Assembly (NCBI GenBank): GCA_964573895.1
Contig: CAZNLS010000001.1
Span: 18,220 to 82,219, forward strand
DNA length: 64,000 nucleotides
Source of the DNA: CAZNLS01 sp964573895
Lineage (GTDB): Bacteria; Acidobacteriota; Aminicenantia; UBA2199
Direction: 5' to 3'
Shown: one piece after another, positions 16,495-25,392 of the stretch
Layout: the number at the start of each line of letters is the position of its first letter
Position numbering within the stretch: the first letter of the stretch is position 1
Notes under the pieces: model-generated
The model's input: the letters and a program-made list of their open reading frames with translations, nothing else
The model's database searches: none
Told to the model about the DNA's origin: nothing
Made by a program: the position numbers and the translations under genes

Positions 16495-18340
16495 AAAATT
16501 TTTTCACAAAGCAGAAAATTTTTCAGCTTACATTGCATTCGGACTCCTTGCATTCTTCCCGGTTCTTGAAGTTGTTGCGAGGAAATTTTTCCATACAGGT
16601 GTTGAGGGATCGACAGAATACACACATCACCTTGTCCTTGTTGTAACATTTCTCGGTGGGATGATCACAGCCAGAGAGAAAAAACACCTTTCGGTCTCAT
16701 TAAATATAAAATTAAACGATACTGCAAACAGTTTGATCTCGTCAGTCGTAGCAATTATATCATCTGCATTCTCTTTTGCTTTCGCTTGGGCCTCTCTCTC
16801 ATTTTCGTTCACTGCATTCGACATGTCTCAGAAAATTGATTTTGTCCCTATCAGGTTAATAACACTCTTTATGTTTCTTGGATTTCTTGTTATGGGTGTC
16901 AGGTTCGGACTTTATCCAAAAATCAAAAAATTAAGATCCGTTACACTTATTTCCGGGATTGTTTTGGGCAGCATACTGGGGCTGGGATCGATTACAAACT
17001 TTTTCATGGTAATAATTCAGAATCCATGGCCTTTTCTCGACAAATTGGGAGCTGTATCGATGTCCATAAACTCAGCTCTCTTTTTACCCCTGATTGCTAT
17101 TCTCCTGATGTCAGCATTCTTCGAAATGCCTATTTTTATCATACTCGGCGGAATTGCTTTTATGCTCTTTACAAAAGGACTTGGCTCACCGGAAATTATA
17201 CCGAACGAATCTTACTACATGCTGATAAGCCACTCAATTCCGGCTATTCCCCTCTTTACATTGACAGGCTTCATTCTCTCTGAAAGTAAAGCGGGCGAAA
17301 GGCTTGTCGGGCTTTTCCGTGCCCTTTTCTCATGGCTGCCCGGAGGCCTTGCAGTTATGGCAATTCTTGTAAGCGCTTTTTTTACAACTTTTACAGGAGC
17401 ATCGGGAGTTACAATCCTGGCACTTGGAGCACTATTGTCATATGTCCTGATAGAAAGCAAATATGAGAAGAGGTTCAGCGTTGGACTCCTCACTTCTTCC
17501 GGAAGCATTGGTCTGCTCTTTCCCCCGAGCCTCCCGATCATCATCTATGGTGTTACTGCTCAGGTAAGTATTAAAGAGATGTTCAAAGGGGGAATAATTC
17601 CCGGATTCCTGATGATCCTCGCACTGGTGCTTTTCACTACCAGATATGCAGGCAGGAGAAAAATAGAGAGAGAACCTTTCAATCTGAAATCATCGCTTCT
17701 GGCGATTAAAGTTTCACTATGGGAAATTCTTCTGCCTGTCGTGATCTTACTCTTCTTTTTCGGCGGGATAACAACTCTGGTCGAGAGTGCCGCTATCTCG
17801 GTAGTTTACGCAATAATTGTCGAAGTATTTATAAACAGGGATCTAAGGATAAAAGATCTTTCAAATGTCATGTTGAAAGCACTGCCGATCATTGGAGGAG
17901 TTCTTGTGATTCTCGCTCTGGCAAAGGGACTATCATATTATATTGTTGATGCGGAAATTCCAATGAAATTGACTGCATGGGTTAAGGCAAATATTGCTTC
18001 AAAATATGTTTTTTTACTACTATTAAATTTTGCACTATTAATAACAGGTATGTTTATGGATATATTTTCTGCAATACTTGTTGTTGTTCCACTGATTATA
18101 CCTCTCGGGAACATTTTCGGAATTCATCCTGTTCATCTTGGAATAATCTTCCTTGCAAACATGGAATTAGGCTACCTGACTCCCCCCGTCGGACTCAATC
18201 TCTTTCTTTCGTCTTACAGATTTGAAGAGCCAATGACACGGGTTTACAAGGATGTAATTCCCTTCTTTTTGATTATGCTTATTTCTGTTCTTCTTATAAC
18301 ATATCTTCCTTTCCTGAGTACAATCTTATTGGCAAATTAG
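16463..18340 (+). CDS. TRAP transporter permease, fused DctQ-DctM
   Basis: 625 residues. The first ~160 form the small four-helix DctQ subunit (EVVARKFFHTGVEGSTEYTHHL is typical), and about residue 190 onward is the large DctM subunit with PLFTLTGFILSESKAGERL, SGVTILALGALLSY, GSIGLLFPPSLPIIIYGV and the closing ELGYLTPPVGLNLFLSSYRF. Q-M fusions are known in the family. Together with the lipoprotein and binding protein it makes a secondary, ion-coupled uptake system in the inner membrane. Two ATG codons, at 16463 and 16472, could serve as start; both lie inside the preceding gene. Confidence 0.9.
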   Translation: MNSMEKTEHIKKFFHKAENFSAYIAFGLLAFFPVLEVVARKFFHTGVEGSTEYTHHLVLVVTFLGGMITAREKKHLSVSLNIKLNDTANSLISSVVAIISSAFSFAFAWASLSFSFTAFDMSQKIDFVPIRLITLFMFLGFLVMGVRFGLYPKIKKLRSVTLISGIVLGSILGLGSITNFFMVIIQNPWPFLDKLGAVSMSINSALFLPLIAILLMSAFFEMPIFIILGGIAFMLFTKGLGSPEIIPNESYYMLISHSIPAIPLFTLTGFILSESKAGERLVGLFRALFSWLPGGLAVMAILVSAFFTTFTGASGVTILALGALLSYVLIESKYEKRFSVGLLTSSGSIGLLFPPSLPIIIYGVTAQVSIKEMFKGGIIPGFLMILALVLFTTRYAGRRKIEREPFNLKSSLLAIKVSLWEILLPVVILLFFFGGITTLVESAAISVVYAIIVEVFINRDLRIKDLSNVMLKALPIIGGVLVILALAKGLSYYIVDAEIPMKLTAWVKANIASKYVFLLLLNFALLITGMFMDIFSAILVVVPLIIPLGNIFGIHPVHLGIIFLANMELGYLTPPVGLNLFLSSYRFEEPMTRVYKDVIPFFLIMLISVLLITYLPFLSTILLAN

Positions 18341-18380
18341 AGTCTGATCTATGCTATAATTCCTATAGAAGCAGGAAAAT

Positions 18381-20072
18381 ATGGAAGAAAAAAAAACTCT
18401 ACACAAAACAAATTTCATCGAAAATATAATTGAAAAAGATGTTGCTCAAAATAAAAATGATGGAAAAGTAGTAACGAGGTTCCCTCCTGAGCCTAACGGA
18501 TATCTTCATATAGGTCACGCTAAATCTATCTGCCTTAACTTCGGTCTGGCAAAAAAGTACAGCGGAAAATGTAATCTCCGGTTTGATGATACTAACCCGA
18601 GCAAAGAGGAAGATGAATTTGTGGAATCGATCATGGAGGACATTAAATGGCTTGGATTCGACTGGGAAGACCGTCTTTATTATGCATCCGATTACTATGA
18701 GACTCTCTACGAATATGCCGTTAAACTGATCAAGAAGGGTAAGGCATTTGTATGTGATCTCTCTCCGGAGGAGATAAGAGAATCAAGAGGAACTCTTACG
18801 GAACCGGGGAAGGAGAGTCCATACAGAGACCGAACTGTTGATGAAAATATCAATCTTTTTAAAAGAATGAAAGACGGTGAATTTGAAGAGGGATCAAGAG
18901 TATTACGTGCGAAAATAGATATGAGTTCCGGGAATCTCAATATGAGAGACCCGGTTATGTACAGGATATTGAAAACAGAGCATCACAGAACAGGAAATAA
19001 ATGGGTCATATATCCAATGTATGACTTTGCACATGGTCAATCTGATTCTATTGAGGGAATCACTCACTCCATATGTACTCTGGAATTTGAAGCTCATCGT
19101 CCCCTTTACAACTGGTTTACCGAAAATCTTGAAATATTTGCTCCCCAGCAGATTGAATTTGCCAGATTGAATCTAAATTATACGGTTATGAGTAAACGGA
19201 AATTGCTCAAACTTGTTGATAGCGGTATTGTAACCGGGTGGAATGACCCGAGAATGCCAACCATTTCAGGTCTCAGGAGAAGGGGTTATACACCTGAATC
19301 AGTCAGAGATTTTTCCGATAAAATCGGTGTTGCAAAAAGAGACAGCACAGTTGATATAGCATTTCTTGAACATTGTGTAAGGGAAGATCTTAATATGAGA
19401 GCAAAAAGAGTTATGGTTGTGCTTGATCCTGTCAAAGTTATAATCGAAAATTATCCGGAAGGCAAAACCGAAATGCTTGAGGCGGTAAATAATCCTGAAA
19501 AAGAATCCGACGGAACAAGAATGATTCCCTTTAGCAGAGAACTGTTTATTGAAAGAGCGGATTTTATGGAAAACCCTCCCAAAAAGTATTTCCGGCTTTC
19601 TCCAGGAACTGAAATAAGGCTAAAACACGCCTACTATATAACATGTACTGATGTTAAAAAGAATGAAGCGGGAGAGGTTGAGGTAATTTACTGCAGATAT
19701 GACCCTGAATCAAGAGGAGGGTGGTCTCCTGACGGAAGAAGAGTCCGCGGCACATCTCATTGGGTTACTGTTCCCGAATCAGTCGAAGTCAGCATCAGGC
19801 TTTTTGAAAAATTATTTATAAAAGAAAACCCGGATGAAGTAGGAGAAGGAAAGACCTTTTTGGACTACATCAATTCCGATTCAATGAAGATTATAGATGG
19901 ATGCAGAGCTGAACCATCTCTCTCTTCTGCCAGACAGGGAGATTATTTCCAGTTTTTGAGGAAGGGGTACTTTTGTCTTGATGAAAAATTATCTACGGAG
20001 AAGGAGAAAATATTTAACAGAACAGTTTCCCTCAGAGACAGCTGGGCAAAAATTTCAAAAAAATCCGGATAA
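18381..20072 (+). CDS. glnS: Glutaminyl-tRNA synthetase
   Basis: 563 residues, normal for bacterial GlnRS. The class-I signatures are intact: PPEPNGYLHIGHAKS (35-49) with HIGH, and VMSKRK (269-274) as KMSKS. RFDDTNPSKEEDE and the anticodon-binding beta-barrels (DVKKNEAGEVEVIYCRYDPE) follow. It charges tRNA-Gln directly, in contrast to the GatCAB transamidation route used by many bacteria. It follows the TRAP operon by 40 bp with AGCAGG before the ATG; a TATAAT-like box lies in that spacer. It converges on sat. Confidence 0.95.
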   Translation: MEEKKTLHKTNFIENIIEKDVAQNKNDGKVVTRFPPEPNGYLHIGHAKSICLNFGLAKKYSGKCNLRFDDTNPSKEEDEFVESIMEDIKWLGFDWEDRLYYASDYYETLYEYAVKLIKKGKAFVCDLSPEEIRESRGTLTEPGKESPYRDRTVDENINLFKRMKDGEFEEGSRVLRAKIDMSSGNLNMRDPVMYRILKTEHHRTGNKWVIYPMYDFAHGQSDSIEGITHSICTLEFEAHRPLYNWFTENLEIFAPQQIEFARLNLNYTVMSKRKLLKLVDSGIVTGWNDPRMPTISGLRRRGYTPESVRDFSDKIGVAKRDSTVDIAFLEHCVREDLNMRAKRVMVVLDPVKVIIENYPEGKTEMLEAVNNPEKESDGTRMIPFSRELFIERADFMENPPKKYFRLSPGTEIRLKHAYYITCTDVKKNEAGEVEVIYCRYDPESRGGWSPDGRRVRGTSHWVTVPESVEVSIRLFEKLFIKENPDEVGEGKTFLDYINSDSMKIIDGCRAEPSLSSARQGDYFQFLRKGYFCLDEKLSTEKEKIFNRTVSLRDSWAKISKKSG

Positions 20073-20080
20073 ATTAAATT

Positions 20081-21271
20081 TTAGTCTTTGATGGACTGGT
20101 AATATTTTCCCAGAATCTCAGCTACTTCAGGCCTGGAAAATTCAACAGGTAATTTTTCACCATTCGACAACATCTCCCTTACCTTAGTACCGGAAAGAAA
20201 GACCCAATCCTCTTTTGTATGATCGGAGACTGAATTCATCATTATTACTTTGTTTAATTTTTTTGACCATGCCGTATGATCAGCATTAAAAATCTCTATT
20301 TCCATAGCATCTTCGGGAACCTCTTCTTTAAATATTTTTTGAGCATCAAAAGGACCATAAAACGATCCAACTCCAGCATGATCTCTTCCTACTATAAGAT
20401 GAGTACATCCGGCATTCTGCCTGAACAGAGCATGTAAAACAGCTTCCCGTGGTCCGGCATAAAGCATATCAAACCCATATCCGGTAATAAGTACAGTATT
20501 TTTTGGGAAGTATATCTCAACCATTTTTCTTATAGATGCATCCCTGACATCAGCAGGGATATCGCCTTTTTTCAGTTTCCCAAGGAGCATATGGATAAGG
20601 ATACCGTCAGCATTTACTCCCTCTTTTGCCATTTTACACAACTCTTCATGCGCTCTGTGCATCGGGTTTCTGGTCTGAAAGGCAACAACCTTTTCCCAAC
20701 CGAGTTTTTCTATCTCTTCTCTGATCTGCCATGCAGTTCTGAAAGTTTCCGGGAAATCGGTCTCAAAATATGAAAAATTCAGGACATCAACCCCTCCTCC
20801 AATTACATAATTTCCGAGTGATTTGAAAGTTGCAAATCCCGGATGTTGTAGATCAGAGGTCCCGTATACCTTATTCCCGATAAGATCTTTTTGCTCCTTT
20901 GTCATTTTATCTACCGACTCAACAGTTTGAATAGCAATTACCGGATTCCCGTCTACGTTGGGATCTTTAAGGGCAATCCTCATTCCAACTACAATTCCTT
21001 CCGCATTTTCCAACAGATTTAGAACCGGAACGGGGAAAAAAACTCCATTTCCGGTATACATTTTATCCGCAACCTTAATAGCATCATCAAGATTCATATA
21101 TCCTTTAAGGGGGTTAAAATATCCGCTTCCAAGCATTACTGCATTGGCTGCTGCCTGGGAGCTTATCGTTACGGATAATAAATTTTCTGCCTCTTTTTCC
21201 AATGATTTCCTTTTGTCATTATTGAAAACATACAACGGATTGAGTTTATCTGATCCATGCGGTTTAATCAT
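20081..21271 (-). CDS. sat: ATP sulfurylase (sulfate adenylyltransferase)
   Basis: 396 residues of the homo-oligomeric Sat type. QTRNPMHRAHE (199-209) is the QxRNPxHxxH nucleotide-binding motif, and GRDHAGVGSFYGPFDAQ (~292-308) the second signature. The enzyme converts sulfate plus ATP to APS, or the reverse. No APS reductase, APS kinase or sulfite reductase gene is nearby, so whether it serves assimilation or dissimilation is open. A strong AGGAG stands before the ATG at 21271. It converges on glnS with 8 bp between. Confidence 0.95.
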   Translation of the reverse strand: MIKPHGSDKLNPLYVFNNDKRKSLEKEAENLLSVTISSQAAANAVMLGSGYFNPLKGYMNLDDAIKVADKMYTGNGVFFPVPVLNLLENAEGIVVGMRIALKDPNVDGNPVIAIQTVESVDKMTKEQKDLIGNKVYGTSDLQHPGFATFKSLGNYVIGGGVDVLNFSYFETDFPETFRTAWQIREEIEKLGWEKVVAFQTRNPMHRAHEELCKMAKEGVNADGILIHMLLGKLKKGDIPADVRDASIRKMVEIYFPKNTVLITGYGFDMLYAGPREAVLHALFRQNAGCTHLIVGRDHAGVGSFYGPFDAQKIFKEEVPEDAMEIEIFNADHTAWSKKLNKVIMMNSVSDHTKEDWVFLSGTKVREMLSNGEKLPVEFSRPEVAEILGKYYQSIKD

Positions 21272-21474
21272 AAATTTCTCCTTTTTATTGTTTTTTTCAG
21301 AAAGATAAAAAATTAAATGGCATTATAACGCAGTATCTCAATCACATCAACAGCAGATTTATGTGATAGAAATTCCGGTGATAATTACAATTGTTGGCTT
21401 TTATCCCAAATGAGATAAATCCCTCTAAAATTTTTCTTAGAATCAGCCAAAAAATTGGCAAAATTTTACTACTA

Positions 21475-21503
21475 TTCAATAAAATATTTAATAAATGTAT
21501 AAT
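21475..21503 (+). promoter_or_regulatory. Putative promoter with upstream palindrome
   Basis: TATAAT at 21498-21503 with 17 bases to a weak TTCAAT (21475-21480), 20 bp before the start at 21523. Just upstream, 21446-21459 is the palindrome GCCAA-AAAA-TTGGC, a candidate operator. Confidence 0.4.
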
Positions 21504-21522
21504 CTTTAGAAGCGGAGGGGCT

Positions 21523-22023
21523 ATGAGTCAATTCACGGAAGCACTGGTAATTTCACCTTTGGCAGATGGAAAAACATGGGTATTGATCAATCCTTTTGGT
21601 TATGAGATAGGAAAAGAGGGGAGCGGTGATCTCATTTCCGTAAAACCCGGGTTTATGACAGATTTCGCATCTATCCCCCGTCTTTTTTGGGCAATTCTTC
21701 CAAAATGGGGGAAATACGGAAATGCAGCAGTTATACATGACTGGCTCTATTGGTCTCAAAAAAAATCACGGAAAGAATCGGATAATATCATGCTCGAAGC
21801 GATGACTGTTCTCACAGTAAAAAAGTGGAAGAAGAAATTGATCTATTATGCAGTCCGGTTATTCGGATGGATAGCCTGGAAAAGAAACAGGTGGGACAGA
21901 AATGCGGGGTTTGAAAGAGTTAAAATGAAGAAAAAAATCAACTCTCTTGAAATATCGAGACGCCCGGGATTTACCCGCAGGGCATTTAGACATCTGTTTT
22001 TGAGAAATAGAATAAAAAAATAG
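21523..22023 (+). CDS. DUF1353 family protein
   Basis: The ATG at 21523 has GGAGGGG upstream, so I prefer it to the longer frame from 21391. The 166-residue product has the DUF1353 signatures: GFMTDFASIPRLFWAILPKWGKYGNAAVIHDWLY, here with TDFASIPR and HDWLY, followed by SDNIMLEAM. This family is common in phages and also chromosomal; its function is not known, and the Asp/His pattern suggests a metal-dependent hydrolase-like or inactivated fold. The basic C-terminal tail (~135-166) is not part of the domain. Genes on both sides are on the minus strand, so it is a single-gene unit. Confidence 0.8.
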   Translation: MSQFTEALVISPLADGKTWVLINPFGYEIGKEGSGDLISVKPGFMTDFASIPRLFWAILPKWGKYGNAAVIHDWLYWSQKKSRKESDNIMLEAMTVLTVKKWKKKLIYYAVRLFGWIAWKRNRWDRNAGFERVKMKKKINSLEISRRPGFTRRAFRHLFLRNRIKK

Positions 22024-22082
22024 ATTCAGCTTTCAATAATTCTTTTGGTAAAAGATGTAGAAAAAATCCCGGTTCGAATCTG

Positions 22083-22625
22083 TCATTCAATATATTCACG
22101 TATCTCCTCCAATGATTTCCTCACCTTTTTTCTGGCACTTTTTTCATCTGCCGGATATCCCAGAGCTATAATCATATCAATTTTTTCAGATCTTGGAATT
22201 TTTAAAAATTTTTTTACTGCTTTTTCATTGAACCATCCAATCCAGCAGCTTTTTAATCCAAGCTCTTCTGCCCGCAGAACAAGGTGATCACATGCAATAC
22301 CAATATCTACAAGGTTATACCTGATCCCCTGGATCTGCTGGGCTGTTCTTGTAATGATCTTCGATTTTCTTGTCGAAACAAGGATCATAGCCGAGGCATT
22401 CTCAGTAAACCGGTTCAACTTATAGAGACCGGAAAATGCTCTCAAGGCCAATTCCCTGATTACCTCCCTGTTGTCGATTATGCGAAAATACCAGGGCTGG
22501 GAATTACTCGCAGATGGTGCAACCCGGGCAGCTTCAAGGCATTTTTCTAAAAGGTCCCGTTCTACCTGTACAGGTTTGAATCTTCTTGTACTCTCCCTTT
22601 TAATGATGAGTTCTGAAAATTTCAT
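22083..22625 (-). CDS. Nitroreductase-family flavoprotein
   Basis: 180 residues. RRESTRRF-like start (IIKRESTRRFKP), ARVAPSASNSQPWYF (FMN-binding loop) and CDHLVLRAEELGLKSCWIGWF are hallmarks of the nitroreductase fold, which binds FMN and reduces nitro groups, quinones or enones with NAD(P)H. The closing segment IDMIIALGYPADEK is also standard. Length is typical of small anaerobe members. Single gene, its natural substrate undetermined. Confidence 0.85.
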   Translation of the reverse strand: MKFSELIIKRESTRRFKPVQVERDLLEKCLEAARVAPSASNSQPWYFRIIDNREVIRELALRAFSGLYKLNRFTENASAMILVSTRKSKIITRTAQQIQGIRYNLVDIGIACDHLVLRAEELGLKSCWIGWFNEKAVKKFLKIPRSEKIDMIIALGYPADEKSARKKVRKSLEEIREYIE

Positions 22626-22681
22626 TATTCTTTCACTAAGCCTCTATTATACCGAACATCTCTAATTTTTACTCTATTGAA

Positions 22682-23668
22682 TTAATTTTTTATATCACCA
22701 AACCCTATAAGTTTTTTGTTTTTTTCATCCCAAAGATGATATTTAAGTGACTTGAATGCATCAAATATTGTCAAAGGTTTTATCTGAAATTCGGGATTTT
22801 CTTTCAGAAACCTTTCAAGTTTATAATTGGGAATTTTCGGACCCAGGTGATGTATGTGATGAAACCCGATGTTTCCGGAAAACCACTGCAGTATTTTTGG
22901 GAGTTTAAGGTATGAAGAACCTTCAAGAGCAATTCTTTTATAATCCCAATTTTTCTCCCTTACCCAGATCACATCCTTGAACTGATGCTGAACATAAAAC
23001 AACCATACACCTGCAACTGATGAAAAATAGATTATAGGGAGTTGAATCAGCAGGAATTCTTTGAAACCTATAATAATTATAAGTATCGTTACAATCAGAA
23101 TCAGAAGCAGAGTTGTCAAATGAGTGTAGATCTTTATCTTTACCGGATTATTCTTGTCGGGGAATCTGTTAAACAGAAGAAATATCAGTGGCGGAGCAAT
23201 TAAGAAAAGAACAAAGGGATTTCTATATATTCTGTAACCTATTTTTTTTTTTTGTGAAAGCTTCAAATACTCTTCAAGAGTCAGGGTCATAACATCTCCA
23301 ATTCCCCTTTTATCAAGATTTCCGATGGTTTGATGATGAATCGCATGCGGGTAATGCCAGCTGTGGTAAGGGGTAAATGATAGTAATCCTCCAAAAATAC
23401 CGGTTATTCTGTTTAATCTTTCAGACCTGAAAAATGAACCGTGACCGCAATCATGAAAAATTATGAATATTCTTACTAAAAATCCGGCAGCTAATATTGA
23501 CAGAGCCAGTGTTATCCAGTAAGAATATCGAAGCGAATATATCATAAGTCCCCACAATAAAAAATAGGGGAGAAATGAATTGAATATTTGGAAGAGACTC
23601 ATTCTGATATCAGATTTACTGTATTTTTTTACAACTTTAATCCAACTTTTATCTTCATTTTTTTTCAT
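22682..23668 (-). CDS. Membrane fatty-acid desaturase
   Basis: I start it at the ATG at 23666-23668 because GGAGG lies just upstream; the longer frame to 23746 has no such site. The 328-residue product shows the three histidine boxes of the di-iron membrane desaturase family: HDCGH (72-76), HAIHH (108-112) and HHIHH (270-274), with four hydrophobic segments between. These enzymes need O2, which is notable beside an otherwise anaerobic gene set. The start overlaps the stop of the upstream epimerase-like gene by 14 bp, so the two are coupled. Confidence 0.88.
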   Translation of the reverse strand: MKKNEDKSWIKVVKKYSKSDIRMSLFQIFNSFLPYFLLWGLMIYSLRYSYWITLALSILAAGFLVRIFIIFHDCGHGSFFRSERLNRITGIFGGLLSFTPYHSWHYPHAIHHQTIGNLDKRGIGDVMTLTLEEYLKLSQKKKIGYRIYRNPFVLFLIAPPLIFLLFNRFPDKNNPVKIKIYTHLTTLLLILIVTILIIIIGFKEFLLIQLPIIYFSSVAGVWLFYVQHQFKDVIWVREKNWDYKRIALEGSSYLKLPKILQWFSGNIGFHHIHHLGPKIPNYKLERFLKENPEFQIKPLTIFDAFKSLKYHLWDEKNKKLIGFGDIKN

Positions 23669-24344
23669 TTTTTTCCTCCGAATTACCGATGAAATAAATT
23701 TCCGGTTTTTCAAGAATTTTATTTTGATACTCATTAACAGAGACATTAATCATGGCTTTGCCAATCAGCTCCGTTGTCAAAATTTCGAAAAATGTTTTCA
23801 TCACGGGATAGAAAGGTTTTAATAAAGCATATATAAAAGCATACAATTTGGTTTTTGTCCGGACTCCTTTGACAGGCTGAATATAACCGGGACGAAACAT
23901 GTAAACTTTCCTGAACCCGAGACGAAGAAGCGCATTCTCAGTTTTCCCCTTGACCCGAGCCCACATGACACCTCTTTTTTCACTGCTGTCGGTACCTGCA
24001 CCCGAAACATAACAGAAAACCATGTTTCTATTTAATCTAAGCAGAACTTTTGCAAAATTCATAGTCAGATCATAAGTAATTCTTGTGTAATCATCTTCAG
24101 ACATCCTTAAAGATGAAACCCCTAGACAGAAGAAACATGCATCAAATCCCTCAAGTTCTTTTTCAATTGAAGAGAGATCAAAAAAATCAGCCAGGATAAT
24201 CTCTTTCAACTTCTCATGCTTTAATTTAATACTCGTTCTATTTATTATCAACACAGAATCAACATCCGGGCTTTCCAGACACTCAAGCAATACTCCCTTT
24301 CCAACCATTCCGCTTGATCCTGTAATTATCACATTCAAACTCAT
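23655..24344 (-). CDS. NAD(P)-binding epimerase-like protein (HIM1/TIP30-like SDR)
   Basis: 229 residues. VIITGSSGMVGKGVLLECL is the Rossmann dinucleotide motif (Gly-rich loop at residues 8-14), followed by VLIINRT and FFCLGVS. The middle has YVSGAGTDSS and an MWARVKGKTENALL segment whose YxxxK-like region is altered; the end VYMFRPGYIQP is typical of the HIM1/atypical SDR group. Function unknown; such proteins often act as oxidoreductases or redox-sensing regulators. It is co-transcribed with the desaturase. Confidence 0.75.
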   Translation of the reverse strand: MSLNVIITGSSGMVGKGVLLECLESPDVDSVLIINRTSIKLKHEKLKEIILADFFDLSSIEKELEGFDACFFCLGVSSLRMSEDDYTRITYDLTMNFAKVLLRLNRNMVFCYVSGAGTDSSEKRGVMWARVKGKTENALLRLGFRKVYMFRPGYIQPVKGVRTKTKLYAFIYALLKPFYPVMKTFFEILTTELIGKAMINVSVNEYQNKILEKPEIYFIGNSEEKNEKK

Positions 24345-24363
24345 TCTTACCCCGAAAATATTT

Positions 24364-25392
24364 CTACGAATTTAAATCGGATATAAATTCGTTTACCTCA
24401 CTCTCCAACGTAGCCCAGGAGGTTACCAGTCTTATTACTGAGCTGTATTTATCAATCTTTTTCCAGACATAAAAACCATATTTTTTTTGAAGCTTTTCAA
24501 TCAGTCCGTTTGGAAGGACCGGAAATATCTGATTTGTTGTTGATCTTACAAATAATGAGAAATCAGCATCTTCCAGCGCCTTGCTTATCCTTGCTGCCAT
24601 CATATTTGCATGTTTTGCAAGCTCAAAAAAAAGATCATTTTTAAAAAGCTCAAGAAACTGAATTCCAAGCAGCCTGCCTTTCGACATGAGGGCTCCTCGC
24701 TGTTTCATGTGAAAAGGAAAATCTTCTTTTAATTTTTCATTTGTAATAACGATTGCTTCACCGAGAAGGGCTCCGTTCTTAGTGCCGCCTATGTAAAAAA
24801 TATCTGTCAACCTGGCAATATCCTCAAGAGTGAGATCGTTTTCAGTGCTGCATAATGCTGATCCCAGCCTTGCCCCGTCAAGAAAGAGAATCAAACCTCT
24901 TTCCCTGCAAAAATAAGATATTGACTCCAGTTCACTTTTTTTGTAGACAGTGCCTGCTTCAGTTGAATTCGAAATATAAACAAGTTTAGGTTTCACCATA
25001 TGGGGAACAGTTATATGTTCGTTTAAAATTTCTTCAATTTCTTTAACTGTTAATTTCCCATTCGTGGATGGGATTGCATTTATCTTATGACCTGTTGCCT
25101 CGATTGATCCTGCTTCATGGGTATTTATATGACCTGTTGAAGCGGATATTACCGATTCATGTGATCTCAGAGCAGCTGAAATAACAATCAGATTTGCCTG
25201 TGTTCCGCCACTCACAAAATGGATATGCGCACTACTATTACCAATTTTTTTGCATATTAACTCACATGCCTCAATACAGTACTTGTCATCACCATATCCT
25301 TCATGCTGCTCAAAAGACGTTTCTGATAATTTTTTAAGGATATTCGGATGACATCCTTCACTGTAATCATCTTTAAAACTATAACCCTTCAT
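24364..25392 (-). CDS. Low-specificity threonine aldolase-type PLP enzyme
   Basis: 342 residues. The fold-type I aldolase signatures are present: FVSGGTQANLIVISA, THEAGSIEATGHK, FLDGARLGSAL, and IGGTKNGALLGEA with the Schiff-base lysine K205. The family cleaves L-threonine, L-allo-threonine or related beta-hydroxy amino acids to glycine and an aldehyde. Its start ATG overlaps the stop of the racemase-like gene by one base (TAATG), which points to a common amino-acid degradation or D-amino-acid role. Substrate stereochemistry cannot be read from sequence. Confidence 0.88.
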   Translation of the reverse strand: MKGYSFKDDYSEGCHPNILKKLSETSFEQHEGYGDDKYCIEACELICKKIGNSSAHIHFVSGGTQANLIVISAALRSHESVISASTGHINTHEAGSIEATGHKINAIPSTNGKLTVKEIEEILNEHITVPHMVKPKLVYISNSTEAGTVYKKSELESISYFCRERGLILFLDGARLGSALCSTENDLTLEDIARLTDIFYIGGTKNGALLGEAIVITNEKLKEDFPFHMKQRGALMSKGRLLGIQFLELFKNDLFFELAKHANMMAARISKALEDADFSLFVRSTTNQIFPVLPNGLIEKLQKKYGFYVWKKIDKYSSVIRLVTSWATLESEVNEFISDLNS

